A stretch of DNA of 64,000 bases from Lepas anatifera. Lineage: Eukaryota; Arthropoda; Thecostraca; Lepadidae. Location: the NCBI GenBank assembly GCA_034440635.1, contig JAOTON010001132.1, forward strand, positions 1 through 64,000, read 5' to 3'. The notes beneath the pieces are model-generated. The model did no database searches and was not told where the DNA came from. It worked only from the letters and a program-made list of their open reading frames with translations. Below, in pieces: positions 22,259-36,600 of this stretch (the stretch's first letter is position 1; each line of letters starts with the position of its first letter). The position numbers and the translations under genes are program-made.

Positions 22259-25200
22259 AATGCTTGCTTCGATATGGCCTTACTTATTCACTTTCCTGTG
22301 GAACGAAAAATATATGGTAAATAAGTATTGCCCCTAGCTTTACAGCAGGCTTTGATAGGACGACATTTCAACTGAATTAATTGATGAACTGCACAACAAT
22401 TGAGAAGCAAAATTATATTTGTTAGAAAATACACCAAAACCTGTGATATAAAGGCAAAACAATTATCAGAATAAAGGAAATTCGTTGATAAGTAAAAGAG
22501 GTGGCTCACATAAATCAAAAAGCATACAAAAACTAGTCAAACTATTTTTCTCAACTACCTTTACTGATTCACAATGATTACCAATAACGGAGGAAAGCCA
22601 AGCAGTCATTAAAAACGGATAACAAAGTGTTAGAAAATTACACATACAATACCGAACAATTCATTCCTAGATTTGGAAGCATCCATACACACAAATCCAA
22701 TGTTGAAAGCAGCAAAAAATGTAACTAAAGTGTAATTTCAGAACATATATTTGATAATGCAGGACCTGGATTAGCCATTTTACAATTGTGTATCCCCAAA
22801 AAGTAATTATACATATATACGTACGGAAAATGGAGGATGCATAAAGCATACTGCCTGTATACATTGTCTGGCAGAAAGGGACGAATGACATGAGATTGAT
22901 ATTATACACTGAATAATAATTTCCTAAATGACTCCACTGACTACAACTAGGTGACTACTCGTTCAGAAGAGCATGCAGAGAAGACCAGGGGGAAATAAAA
23001 GTTGATTTGCGCCGAGAAACCACTGCGTAAAATTTTGAACCTCCGGCCATATGCGTAAGTTTTCCAACCCAGAATACATACGCTAAGGTAAGAACAGAAC
23101 AGAGCGGCGGCATCGTCATCAAAACATTCAGGGCGAACAGTCGAAGTCCTCTACGTTTCACCTGACTTTTGGGTATAAAGTCTGCACAAATCCGTGACGT
23201 GAGATGCGACTACTTTGAAATCGTGGGTAACTTCCAACCGTGTTAAGGATTGATGAAGATGTTATTTGATTCAGGAATGGTTCTGTGGAAAGTATTATAG
23301 AATTTTTGAGGAAAAATCAACATCTATAAGCAAAGTGTGTTTACTTGATATTTACGGAAATGCGTAAAAATTCCACGGGTTTCTTACGCTGCGTAAATTT
23401 TCTAGTATGGCGCACGAATTGATCATGAAGGCCCACTGCGTAAGAATTCGTACCTTACCCAAGTATTATTTTCCCCTGGAGAAGACTACTAACAAAAGAT
23501 AGTGCAGTACACGCTTACAAAACGTAAAAATAGCTGGAGAGTGGTACAGCCAGCTGCATAAGTGAACTACCATATATTCTGGCATTTGATGGACATTAGG
23601 CCTGGCTGTATGAGTGAGGAACGGCGCTCCTGCTTACCTATTACATGGGAAGTGGGTGAAAATATACTAGAAAAGAGATTCATCTGAAAACAAGGTTCTG
23701 CATCTGAAGCAAGGTCCCAAAACGGAACGCTCTTGTTTGGACTTGTTGTTTTCAATGTAGACAACAAATTCAGAGCTGTTTCCTGACATAAACTCCACAC
23801 TACTGAAAACAACACATCATATGTGCTTATTAACTTCTAAATTTGTCTAAAAATGGTTTGCATCTCTACTTACCACGCTTCTGTTTTCATCTTTGGATCA
23901 TGCTAAAAACAGACAAAGATGAATTCAATGAGTAGGTGTTAAGAACAATACAATTGGGGTTTTGGTAATTATATTGGTGGTTCATAGGTTGTATAGGCTA
24001 CTGGCACCCTTGAGACACCAAATTTGATAGGGGACATATTTGACCGCCCTGGAGCTGACGTTTCCCCGGCGGTCGTGGAGATGGGGCAGCGGAAAGAATA
24101 AGTGATTTGACAGATTGTATAACTTCTGTACCCACTGTAGATGGGTGTGGGACTGAGCGCCGACCATCGAACTTGGAGCGTGCTGCACATGCCCGAATTT
24201 GCACTCACATAGCCCGTTTTTACCGGGCCCGCTGCCTTGCGGCTATTTGCGCCCCAAATCAGGGTCCCCTCAAGCTTGAGCGGTCACTGGTAGATTCGTT
24301 ACTGAAGTGAGGTAATGCAGGTCAGCTTAGTCCCCTACAGGGCAACCCTCTGCTCCCACTGGACACACCACTTACTGAGACTTGAATGTGGTCGGCCAAT
24401 TTCCAGGGACTTCCATTCCATCACTCCGCTTCTGGCCGCTTTATCCTCCCGGTTTTTTCTGTGTTGTGTGTGTGCAGTAAAAACATGCTTACAGTTTGAA
24501 CAATTGTTATCAAATTTCAACACCGAATGAGCGATGCAGGATAAACAAATGAGATGTCATAATTGTTTCAACATTTAGCACAAAGTGAAAGAACAAAAAC
24601 AAAATATAACATGAATATTCTTGACTGTGAGCAAGCCAAGAATAGTGATATGCATGCTCCTGAACTTCCTACAATCCTGCAGTATCCAGACTTTCTTTAA
24701 AATTTCTATAAAACACCCATGTAATCTTGAGCACAATAGCTGAAAATACATTCACATAAAGCTCCTTATACAGACAGACTCCTCCAGTACAATTTTGAGC
24801 TTGCAATTTTTCTTAATGAATCCTCAAGATCGACACAGAGTAAAAAAGAGCAAATCTTGTTAAAAAGGCGGTCTTGAGCTGATCCTGTTGGAGCCCTTGC
24901 AGATACAAACTCTGTGTGTTACTTGAAGACATCAAATGTGAAAAGTAAAAACCAGATGGTATAATAACTGGAATGCTTTATTTTGGTTTTCAATCCCTGC
25001 ACTTGTCAAAATAAAATTATGCTGCAAGGTTCTACTCTGGTATGTAGTGTAGTTGGATGGTTAGTTGAAAGGCCCCAGCCATTGGTATGTTGGTGCTGAT
25101 AGGGGCCAATAATAACCAAACCAGCTTTAAAAAGATTCTTTAAGTGGTGCCAAAGTAATGGTCTCTTCCATCACATGAAAAATGCATCCAGCCCCTTCCA

Positions 25201-27401
25201 AAAGTTATCTAAGTCTCCTGAATTCTACTAGACAATAATAAGCTTGGTCAATGTTTAACTCTTTAGGGAAGAGCTTGAAAGTGCTCCCAGACCAGAACAA
25301 ACATCATAATGCATGTGTGGTAGTATTTAAGATAGTGATGGATCCTGAAGGGATTCCTTTAACTGATGGGTAATAAGCAGCTGAGTGAAGGTAATGTGAA
25401 GGGAAACCTTTTGCGCCAAACTTGAAGTATTTTCATTTGGCAGCATATGGAAGCCATAGCCTCTTCAGTGTTGTTGCCTGTGGTTTGCTCATTTGTGAGA
25501 CAGACATCATGATGAGTGGTTCTCAGTTCAGCTTGCTGCCAAAACGTGAGTAATAAGTTGGGTAGTGCATGATTGTGGAAGACTTCATCGAATGGTTAAC
25601 ATATCGGTGTTGTGGAGTTGCTATTCTGTTCTTTTGTGCTATTGTTGGAATGCAGCGAGTGATATCTTTCGTTGCTGGCTGTTTCAGGGCAGCGTTTTGA
25701 TGGCTCTGTCTTCTTGGGCCTTTTGCATGCTTTGGCATTTTGGAGGATAAAGCTGCCCTTAAATAAACCAAGCTACTTTCTCTGGATATGGAGTTTTCAC
25801 ACCAGGAAGCAAGCGGATTATAGACACAACTACACATGTCCACTACTTGACTAGCTTGTCCTCAGTCATATGAAGCTTCAATATTGCTCCAGCCTGGCAA
25901 TCCATCCAATACAAAATAATACTACACAATATAAAATATATTGTAAGGATAATTCTAAGCTTCCAAGAAAAATAAAGTAAAAATAAAAAATAAAAATTAA
26001 CAAATCTTGGGGAACATACTCCACTTAATACACCATCTGTTAACAGCTTAATTTAAAATGACAAAAGCAATCATTAGAAGAACCTAGGTACAAAACATTG
26101 CAAAGTGCAGAATGGGCTTAGTTTCAACTGCAAAATGTGATCCAAATCAAACTGCCAATAAGAATAGATTGATAAATCAAGTCCATGAAGTGCCATTTCC
26201 CTGGCGCTATAGCACTAGTTCTTGGGAAATACCACTTGATGACTGCAGTGTATCCAATCAACAATTTATCAAGTGCTACTTACCAATCATTATAGTACGG
26301 ATCAGGCTTACATGCCAGGAGATAGCCCTTTATGGACTCAATGACTGCACCATGTATCCCGATCTACAGTCCAATCCAGATCACATTTTGGCCATGGAAA
26401 CTAAGCCTGTGTAAAGGAAGAATCATCAAAATGCAGTAAGGTAGGTACAGCAAGGTTTGCACCAATAGACCAAGGCTGATGAAATGGCTGCATTGATGAA
26501 GCTGAAAGAGTGAGACAATTAGCAGGTAACCATAATCATTGTTGACACACCCTCCTCAGAGCAACAGTAAGACTTACTAGGCAGTTAGCTCGGTCACAGT
26601 TGATCCGTACCAGTTCTAAAGTAGCTTGAGTAAGACTCCATTTTTCCCAGTATTACTTATCCCAAATCTCGCGCCTTATTCCACTTGATAAACATCAGAA
26701 ATTTCGCTACGGTAAGTCCCTAACCGTTCCCTCGATCCTACAAAACAACACCGCACAAAACACACCCTTTTCCCACTTTTCCCCTTAGTGCAGCGCCGCC
26801 TGTTTGTGAATAACATACGAAAGTCACAGTAAATGACGCAGATATTGTATCGAACGTCGAACAAACCAAGCTTCCAAATTTGATGCCATATGTAAAAATA
26901 ACTTTAAATTTTCTTTGAATATTATAATTAATCGATTTTATTGAAGTTATCTGTATTATTTTATTTTAAAGTTATCTTTTGCTTGAAACTAAATTCATTT
27001 AATACAAATTTTGCACAAATTTAGGCAACTCTTCTACAGTTTCTGCTCCTTGATTTTAAATTTCCTTTACTCAAGGAAGAAAACATTTATCCATTGCAAC
27101 AGAAGTATGACAACAGTTCCAGCGCTGGAGTGACAAATGCAAAATACTTTCAGTGTTGTTGTTACGATAATTGTCATTTTGCGTCGTATTACGCCAGGGA
27201 CGTTACTTGTCTCTATTTGTTCTGCTGGCGTGGCGGAACATTACAAGGCTCTCCCAAATTTATATTTTGTTTTGCGTGCCATCTTTGAGAGAATGAGTTT
27301 TTCTGTCATCATGGATCTTGATGCTTTCGGTGAAGCATCTGTAAATCAATAGAAAATTTGACAAGCATATGCTCCCTAAGCTATCTGATCCCTCGGGAAA
27401 A
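22259..27401. other. Divergent intergenic region between NCKAP1 and VPS39
   Basis: About 5.1 kb of AT-rich DNA separates the start codons of two genes pointing away from each other, so both promoters should lie here. ORFs are short and without protein-like composition. I see no tRNA, repeat array or recognised mobile element. An unannotated non-coding transcript or 5'-UTR exons cannot be excluded. Confidence 0.45.
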
Positions 27402-30400
27402 ATGCATGAGGCATATGAATGCATTCCGATTCTTGAGAAGCTGCCTCTTCAGATTGAATCCATTGCTACGTTTGGTAAGTTGATCTCCTAGTTTTGTGTT
27501 CTTTTTGTTGTGGGTTAAAGGGAGATACACTAAAAAATTATTGTGGTTTCTTGCTAGGTATTTGAAAAATCCTGATTACAAAACTTTCAATTATTTTTGT
27601 ATCTTCAGCAAAATTTTGGGAGGCCACTCACTTATTATCGAAATAAGTTAACAATTCTGATAAAATGCTGAAACCTTCACCATCACTTACTTTACGATAA
27701 CTATTTAAAGTTGAAAAGTAATGTTCTGTGTGGAATAAAAATATCTGTTTTACTCTATTTGTATTTGAATTAATTTTACAAAACCTTTAAAAAATACAAA
27801 ATGAATTAGCTTGCCCTAGAAAGGGAAAAAACCATTACTTAAGCCTTCAGCCGTTTTGTTCATCAGGTCCTGAGTCGTTTTCTGCTTCAGCCCCAGTATG
27901 ATGAAACTTTTGCGTCAGAAAGGTCATGTAACCTGCCTATGAGGTGGCTGTATGTTCTGATTAGTCATTTGTGATTTCTTAAAAGTCCTATTTTTTAATA
28001 TTATTTTTGGCTGTAGCTTTTTTTAAATAACTTTATTCAATAGTTTTAGGCCTTCAAGCCACTGCTTAGGAAAAATGGGATCAGATTTCTAGAAAATTTG
28101 ATAGCCTTAGCTGGAGGTACATCATTTACATTGATAAGAGGTGTACCTGTAAAGTTGTCTAGAAATGTTGTCTTTGAGAGCAATTTTAAGGCATTTGCAG
28201 GCCGACTTCGCAAAAATGAGAATAGGACTTCTGAAACAATTTTTGTGACCTTTGATCTAGCCAATACATTTTATTGCTTATCTCCCTTTAAACTAGTTCT
28301 GAGTATATATTCAAATTGTCTTGAATTACCTGTATAAGTCAATTATAATTTGTTATATAAATATGCTGGTTGTTTAGGTAGCCACGCCTTTAGAGAGCAT
28401 TGCATATGATTCAGTTAGATGCTTTGGGCAATCAAAATTGTTGCCTGAATCATGGCTCAAATTGGGTAGCTATTTAATGATATACTTTTCTTTCAGTTTG
28501 GGCATGGCTATCTCATCTCATGAAGGTCTTTGGTGCAATGGTGCTAAACATAAATCCAGTCTAGTTTCTGCCTGGATATTTGTTTATTTGGCATCACATT
28601 TCCTCAAAATTTCTGTCTGCCCTGATCTCCAAATACTAAGCAAATTAACCCAAGCCAAGAAGCCTACCAAAACAATGCCTGAATGAGATATCATTGAATA
28701 TTTCAGGCAGGTTCTATGCTGTTAGGACTTCTGACAGAGGATTATTTCATTTTATTTGGTCATTTGAATGTGTTGGGGTATGAATGGATTTCAGATTAAT
28801 AGATGAATTCAAAGTAAATATTTGGTTCCTTTGTTAATGGGATTGATATGCTTGAAAGTAAAAGCTGTTTAAAACGTGGTTGTGAAGCATGTTAATGTTC
28901 TCTTCAAGATATTTTTTATTGATCGTATGTTCTCTCTTCCCAGAACATGTGATTAAATTTTGGCTAGCAGCATTAACTATATTTTTTTCTTCAAATTCCA
29001 AGTGGAATGAACAGTTTTACCTTATGGGAAAGTTTGAAAAGGTCCAATTCTTAGAAACATATTACAGCTTAAGTTTTTATGGGGTCTGGTAATTTATTTA
29101 ATCCAAAGTAATACATTTTGCTAGTTTATTTTATAGGGCTGAAGAATGGACCCAACATTTTGGTAGAAATGATTCCCTCAGTTACTTGTATTTCTATGGA
29201 TTTTGGTTTTGCATTAATGTTTCTATCTATCCTATCTTTTCAGATGACAAAGTGGCAGTTGGTACAAAACAAGGGCATCTTCTGCTTTATTCTGTCAAAG
29301 CCAGCTCCAAGCCATGCCGCTGTGATGTTCAGCTGCTGCGCTCCAACAAGAACTTTTCCAAGAAGGCAGTGGTGCAGGTGGAGGTTCTGCCTGAATACCA
29401 AACTCTCATCTGCCTGTCAGGTAGTTAGTCATGTCTCTTTTCTTTTATCATAACTATTGTGTTTTGTGAAGACCTTATGGTTTAGGGCAGCCTGAGTTTT
29501 TAACTGATATAGAGCACAGTATTTGTAATTTTCAAATAAGTTTTCTTATATCTATATCATACAGGGTGAGTGTGCAGCATGTTGGTTTTGTATCCCCAAG
29601 CAATGGAGCTTTGATAACTCGTGGATACCTAGAAATCAAACTCTTTAGTAGCATTACAGAACTTGCATACCTACTTTTGATATATTAGCCAAACTGTCCA
29701 TGTGTTTTATTAGAAATAATGAAAACTATATAGAAGGTAAGGAAAGAAGATACATCTATTGTATAAAAGGAAGCTGGCACCACAGGATTGTTTTTCAGAA
29801 GTAGGCTAAGAGACTTGGTGCCTCTTTGAAGAAGACAAATAATATTTGGTATTTAGATGTCTTTCTGCTATTTAATGCCTTGGGGTGCATCATTCTCACC
29901 ATGTACAGGGAGGATCATCAACAATGTGACATATTTACCTTGTGAATCAAGTCAGAGATAACACAACGGTGATGGGAAAGAGCCACGAGGGTGATGAAAA
30001 TAATTCAAAATGAGTTTTCTGCGGTTGGCCGCTCTGTGACGTGTTCGCGACTTGGCAAGCCACAACATCTGCACAGTGTCATAGCAACCGTCAATCCATC
30101 GAGCACCGCTGGCGACAGTACAGAAGACGTCAGCGATGTCCTCCCGGGGACAGCTGCCAGTGCTGCACGGGCGACGGGTGGCCTCGATATCTCGTTAGTG
30201 ACGGTAACCTGGCGAGATTTTGGTTGATACCCACTTTAATCTGTAGAGGTGTCTGAGTGAGTGTGGACGCAAACCCAGAAGCAGTTCGGTGCAGGGTCAC
30301 AGTGAGAGCCACCCACGTTACTTCACCGAGTGATGGAGTGACGATCCGTCTTTTTCGACGGATCTTCCGTCTTTCTTTGACGGGGTGACGATCCGGTGGA

Positions 30401-30638
30401 CACTGACTCCTGTACGGCCGGAGTCGCTCTGTGGAATCACACCAAGTGTCTAGGGTGACGATCCATCTGATCTGGACGTTTGTCGACACTGGTGAATTGG
30501 AGTAGCGATGCAAGTGCAGTGGTTGCGGCGTTGCCACGATTAATTTTGGTGGTAGAACACAGGGTAGTAGCGTAAAATGCGCTGACAAATAGGAACCGCC
30601 GGATTCGATTATTTCAACTCAGATGATGTGGGGTGGGG

Positions 30639-30696
<58 letters not shown>

Positions 30697-33600
30697 GAGA
30701 TAGAGATACAGAGACAGCAGCAGCAACAGTGATTATAAATTGGGCAACTTATATAGCAACTTATTGGGCACGATGATTGCAACTCAATGGGCATCGAAGT
30801 CCAACAATTTTGAAAATAAGAAATGATTTCGGGTGCTGACAGAAGACGTAGGCGGGGCCACTGCCAATAGATTTCACCATCATCCTGTCCATGCAACAGG
30901 AAACTAGTCCATCAGTTTTTGGGAATGCTAGTGTTGTAGCTATATTTTTCTCTGTAACTGTTGTGTACGGGATTGTCTCGTTCGCAAGCTCCTGCACAAA
31001 AGTGACGTGGTCGTTTGAAAAAAGAAACTCACCAGCACATAATTGCTGGCCGAGATGAGGTCGTATTCTTACCATGTTACTGTCTAAAACACACCTCTTA
31101 GCCTGCAGATACTTCATACATTAGGTATCGACATGAGTAGAAAGTGTCATGCCGCAACGTTTTGCACCTAACCATAAGTTTCTCTCGGAGATATATAGGC
31201 CGCGAACGACCGTTGTTTGACTCCAAATTCGTAATAGAGGAGCAGCGTGACTAGACGATTATAAATGGTGCCAGCTTCCGGAACATGCTAATCAAATAGT
31301 CGCTACAACTTTTGTACATGCTTGTGAAAATGTTCTGAGAACAATTTAGTCCCCTGTGATAGGCTTAACGATGCATGTGAACGTGTTTATCTGGAACTCT
31401 GCTGGTTAATATATTTAGGTGTGCATTATTATTTCGTATTTGGTGTCTTAAGTGGCGTAACGGAAACTTGTATGCTAACAATGTATCTTTTTGGCAGATA
31501 ACCTAGTGACTGCGCACGACCTAGGGTCTTTCAACTTTAACCTGTTGACAACTATACAAAAGACTAAAGGAGCTTCTATGTTCAAAGTCGACATCCAGGT
31601 TAGTGGTGTCATGGAGCTACGAAGTAGAAACGGATTCGGCGACCCCGTGAAATTTCCAAGTGGCTAACCGTGACCAGGTTCGGTAAAGCGCTGGAAAAGT
31701 TAAGGCGATTGTGAAAAAATACCTTGCAAATAAATTAAACGTCATTCCTAACATATATTACGTCCTATTCTTTGCACGGTGTATGTATGCGATAGTAGGC
31801 TTTGAAGTGACAAGTAATCTCCTGTGTCAGTTTGTTTTAAATTCAATGTGTTTTTATCTTAAAGTGAGATGACTAGGGACTGCAGCTGATCACTTAAAGC
31901 GGAAACAATTTCCCAGTAACAGACTAGTCTGACCGGGCCACTGTCAGTACAAATTAGTTTAACCGGTACACTCTCGGTAGGGGACCAGTGGAATTGGTCA
32001 TCACTCCCAGTGAGAGATCAGTTTACAACACTCTCCCAGTGACAGACTAGTCTGACCGGGACCTCTCTCCCAGTCACAAATCAGTTTAACCGGGTACACT
32101 CTCGGTAGGGGACCAGTGGAATTGGTCATCACTCCCAGTGAGAGATCAGTTTAACCGGAACACTCTCCCAGTGACAGACTAGTCTGACCGGGGCCACTGT
32201 CCCAGTGAGATGAGTTTAACCGGGAACAATCAGCGGCAGACATGTTTGGCCAGAACTACTCTTGTCAGCGTCGCCTCAGTCTGACCTGTCACCACCCTCC
32301 CAGCGGCAGACCGTTCTGACCCGTCACCACCTTCCCAGCGGCAGACTGGTCTGACTTGGACCACTTCCTGTGGCTGACCCGTCACCACTCTCCCAGTGGT
32401 ACACCAGTCTGACCCGTCACCACTCTCCCAGTGGCAGACTAGTCTGACCCGTCACCACTCTCCCAGTGGCAGACTAGTCTGACCCGTCACCACTCTCCCA
32501 GTGGCAGACTAGTCTGACCCGTCACCACCCTCCCAGCGGCAGACCAGTCTGACCCGTCACCACTCTCCCAGTGGCAGACCAGTCTGACCCGTCACCACCC
32601 TCCCAGTGGCAGACTAGTCTGACCCATCACCACTCTCCCAGCGGCAGCCAGTCTGACCTGTCACCACCTTCCCAGCAGCAGACCGTCTACTTGGACCACT
32701 TCCTGTGGCTGACCCGTACCACTCTCTCAGCGGTACCAGTCTGACCCGTCACCACTCCTGCAGCGGCAGACCAGTCTGACCCGTCACCACTCTCTCAGCG
32801 GCACACCAGTCTGACCCGTCACCACTCCTGCAGCGGCAGACCAGTCTGACGGGGGACACCTCGCTGGTGGTGCGGCTGTGCGTGGCGGTGAAGCGGAAGC
32901 TGCAGCTGTACTACTGGAAGAACCGGGAGTTCCGGGAGCTGATGGCTGACCTGGCCGTGCCGGACGTGCCCCGCACCCTGGCCTGGGGCCGCCACGCCAT
33001 CTGCGTCGGACTGCGCTCAGAGTTCTTCCTGCTCAAGGTCACTGAGTCTGACGAATTCTACTTTTCCGTGAATTAGTTGATAAGTTCTGCAGTGTCCCAG
33101 CGAGGAGCATGATTTAGGGGCCATTCGTACAAAGACATAAATCTTACCAGCTTATTGATATCCGTATCAGCTTCCAAACCCAGGCACAGGCTTCTACTGT
33201 GTATAACATTTCTGAGTTTATTAACAACTCTGGTTGTCTGCACCTGTTGCTAAAAGGCGTATTGGTCTTTTGTCTCGCTGTTGTTCTACTTGCAAAATGT
33301 CACCGTCGAGATGTAGCTGGAACAAGCCTCGCTTCACCCGCTCCTCCCACATGGCCAGCTGTCTGGGGAGGAGCGCGAGCTGTTCCCCACCGGCAAGTCC
33401 GGAGAGCCGACCATCGTACACGTGGGCGGTGAGCGGCTGGCCTTGCTGCGCGACCAGCAGACCATCTTCATCGACGGAGACGGCATGCCCACGCAGAACA
33501 TAGTGACCTGGGATCAGGTGCCGCTGGCGCTGCGTGAGTGACGAACCTGCACTGGACCGGTGTAATGGATGTGGTGTAGCGGCTTGGGTAATGGTTATGT

Positions 33601-36600
33601 TGATGTTCTTTTGTGTTATGTTTTCTTGAATATCTGTAACTCATCCGATCTGCTGGATTCTGTATCTAAATTGCTGAGTTTTAAAGGCGGCGTTTGATGT
33701 CATTACACGTATCTGTTCAACGTCAGTGTCTACAGAGCCATTATAATATTGTTGGGGCTTAACGACGCACCAACTTTCATGGTTATACGGTGTCGCCAAT
33801 CCTCACCGTAATGGGAGGTATTTAGGGAATCAGATTAACTTATCTAGAGGCGTTGCCGGAACATGAACCCCGGACCTGTGGCTCAGAAATCAGGTACTCT
33901 ACCACCGAACGATGCATCTCCTGTCTACAGAGTCTGTGTCCGACCTTCCGACCTCCCCCGCTGACCTGCAGTGTACGAGCGCCGTACTGGTGGCGGGTGA
34001 CCTCCCCGCTGACCTTCAGACCTCTGTCTGCAGTGTACGACGCGCCGTACTTGGTGGCGCTGTGCCCGAATCACGTGGAGGTGCGCTCCATCGAGCCGCG
34101 TCGCCACATCCAGAGTATCGCCTGGTCGGCGCCCCGCTTCATCGCCACAAACGGCTCTGGGCAGGCGAGTGCTTCCTCTCCTCAGGAGTATTGTTGGGTT
34201 TGAATGTGGGATCAACTGTTCGCGTTATACAGCGTCGCCGATTACGACCATGTTGGGAGGAGTTCGGAATCAGGCTGTTCTTATTCGGACAAGCCGCCGG
34301 GACTCGGACCCCGAACCTGTAGCACAAGAGGCAGGTGCCCCATCCGCTGGGCCACGCACCCCCGAGTGTACCCTCTCAGGCTCGTGGTGTGGAACCGGTG
34401 CCTGGTCCCGACCTGAGCACAGTGTGGTGCAATTTTTTTAAGGGATAGCACAACATATTTTGGTGATACAATAAGAAGTCTTTATATTAAGTTATGAACT
34501 TTAAAAGCCTAAAATGTCCGTTTTTCATCTAAAGGTCACTCAGGCCCCTTCGGAACCCCTTAGATATATCAATATTTTTCTGTCACTATTAGTGTTGATT
34601 ATTCAATTTGAAATAGAGTTTTCCTTCACCGGGGCCCATAGGCGGATCTAGGAGGGGAAGGGGCATGTATCCCCCCCGATCGACCCTCGGCGCCCCCTGA
34701 AATGGTCACGGCGCCCTCCTGAAAGGTCGATGGCGCCCCCTGAAAGTTCGATGGCGCCCCCTGAAAGGTCGCTTCCCATCCCCCCAGGATGCGAAAATCG
34801 GTGCCCACCGATAGGATTTTACGCCCACCTGATAGCCTTTGATGTTCAAAAGTGGCAAAGTGGTCGGAGGAGAGGGGTAGATCCCCCACCCTTGCCAACA
34901 CGCCTAAATGTCGAGGCGCTACCGCCGCGTGTCCTACACAGTCGTTTCTGGTCACCTCTGCTCTATTGAATCCTTACTTAAAAGGAATGTGGCACCTTGG
35001 TCGAATCCTGGAATTTAGTGTAATTAGGAGTACTTTAAAGGGAATGTGGCACCTGGTCTAGTCCTGGAATTTAGTGTAATTAGGCCTACTTTTAGCCGAA
35101 AATAATGAAACCACTCCTGATTTCTCTGAAAAATGTACAATATGCTTAATATTTTTATTTTTAAAATACTCCTCTAGCAAAAGAAATAAATATCAGCCTG
35201 TGGATGATGTCATGATCTGGCAACCACGACCATACTTGAAACGCATCAAGGGTTTCAATTGGCTGATGCTCATCGTGACGTCAGCATATGTCGTCACACC
35301 AACAGCCATGACAACTGTGGCCTGCTGCTAGGGGTACAAGAGGGGTACATTGCAGGTAGGTTTTAGCTTTTTTACGGAAATCTCGAGTTCCAAGACAAAT
35401 GATATATTGAGTACCGGGTTTTCTGACTTGCTTTACAATTTGGCTATCTCAGTTAAAGTCACGTTATGAAGGTGCCACCTTCCTTTAAGCCGAAAATCAT
35501 GGAAGTGTCCATGATTTTTCTGAAAATGTACGATAAGCTCAATATTTTGATTTTTAAAATGCTCCTCTAGGAAAAGAAATAAATATCTGCCTGTGGATCA
35601 TGTCATGATCTGGCAACCACTACCATATTCAATACGCCTTCAAGGGCTTCGATTGGCTGATACTCACCCTGACGTCAGCATATGGCGTCACACCAACAGC
35701 CATGACGGCTGTGGCCTGCTGCTAAGAGTACATGTGGGGTACATTTCAGGTAGGTTTTAGTTTTTTTACGGAAATCTCGAGTTCCAAGACAAATGATATA
35801 TTGAATACCGGTTTTCTGACTTGCTTTACAACTTGGCTATCTCCGTTAAAATCACGTTATGAAGGCACCACATTTCCTTTAAAGTCTAGTTCGTGATTTT
35901 GTGTTTCCCTTATCAATGGCTGGGCAGTTTTATTCATAGCTTTCAACAGCTATAATCGGTGGATTATTTTGTCCTATCCCTTTTGGCGATACGCTGATAT
36001 GGATGCTGCACCCATTTGACCCCCGTCGCCGGTACCTGTGCAGATCGTGGTGGCCTCCTCGTCGCACCTGTGGCTGCTGAAGAAGGTGCCGGTGCACGCG
36101 CAGGTCAAGAGCCTGGTGGCCGAGAAACAGTTCCAGCTGGCCCTGGAGTTGGCGGTAAGAGGTTTAGACTGTTTGACCTATCGGCTCTGTTTCATTTTTC
36201 GAATGGAGTCATATATTATGTATTGTAGTAGACTGCAGACCAGCTTGTTGCCGTAGGAAAACATTTTTCACCAATAATTTTAGTTTTCCTGTCGCAATTT
36301 TTCATTAGTTCTTTTTCATCAGAATTTGGCGAATGATCCGGAAGAAGAGAAGAAGAAGCAGGTGCAGCATATTCGCAACCTTCACGCATTCGATCTCTTC
36401 ACAAAGATGCAGTTCAAAGAAGCGATGAGCATCTTCCTGGACTTAAACACAGGTATTGATGATTAGTTCTCGTGCCCTTATCACCCATGTACTTTTCGCT
36501 TGATTGCCAAAAATAAGAATGATTTTGGAGTCAGGTCCCTTCGCCCATTGCAAGGCATAGGGCCTAATAAAAAGACTGCTAGATGCTCTCCGGCAAAACG

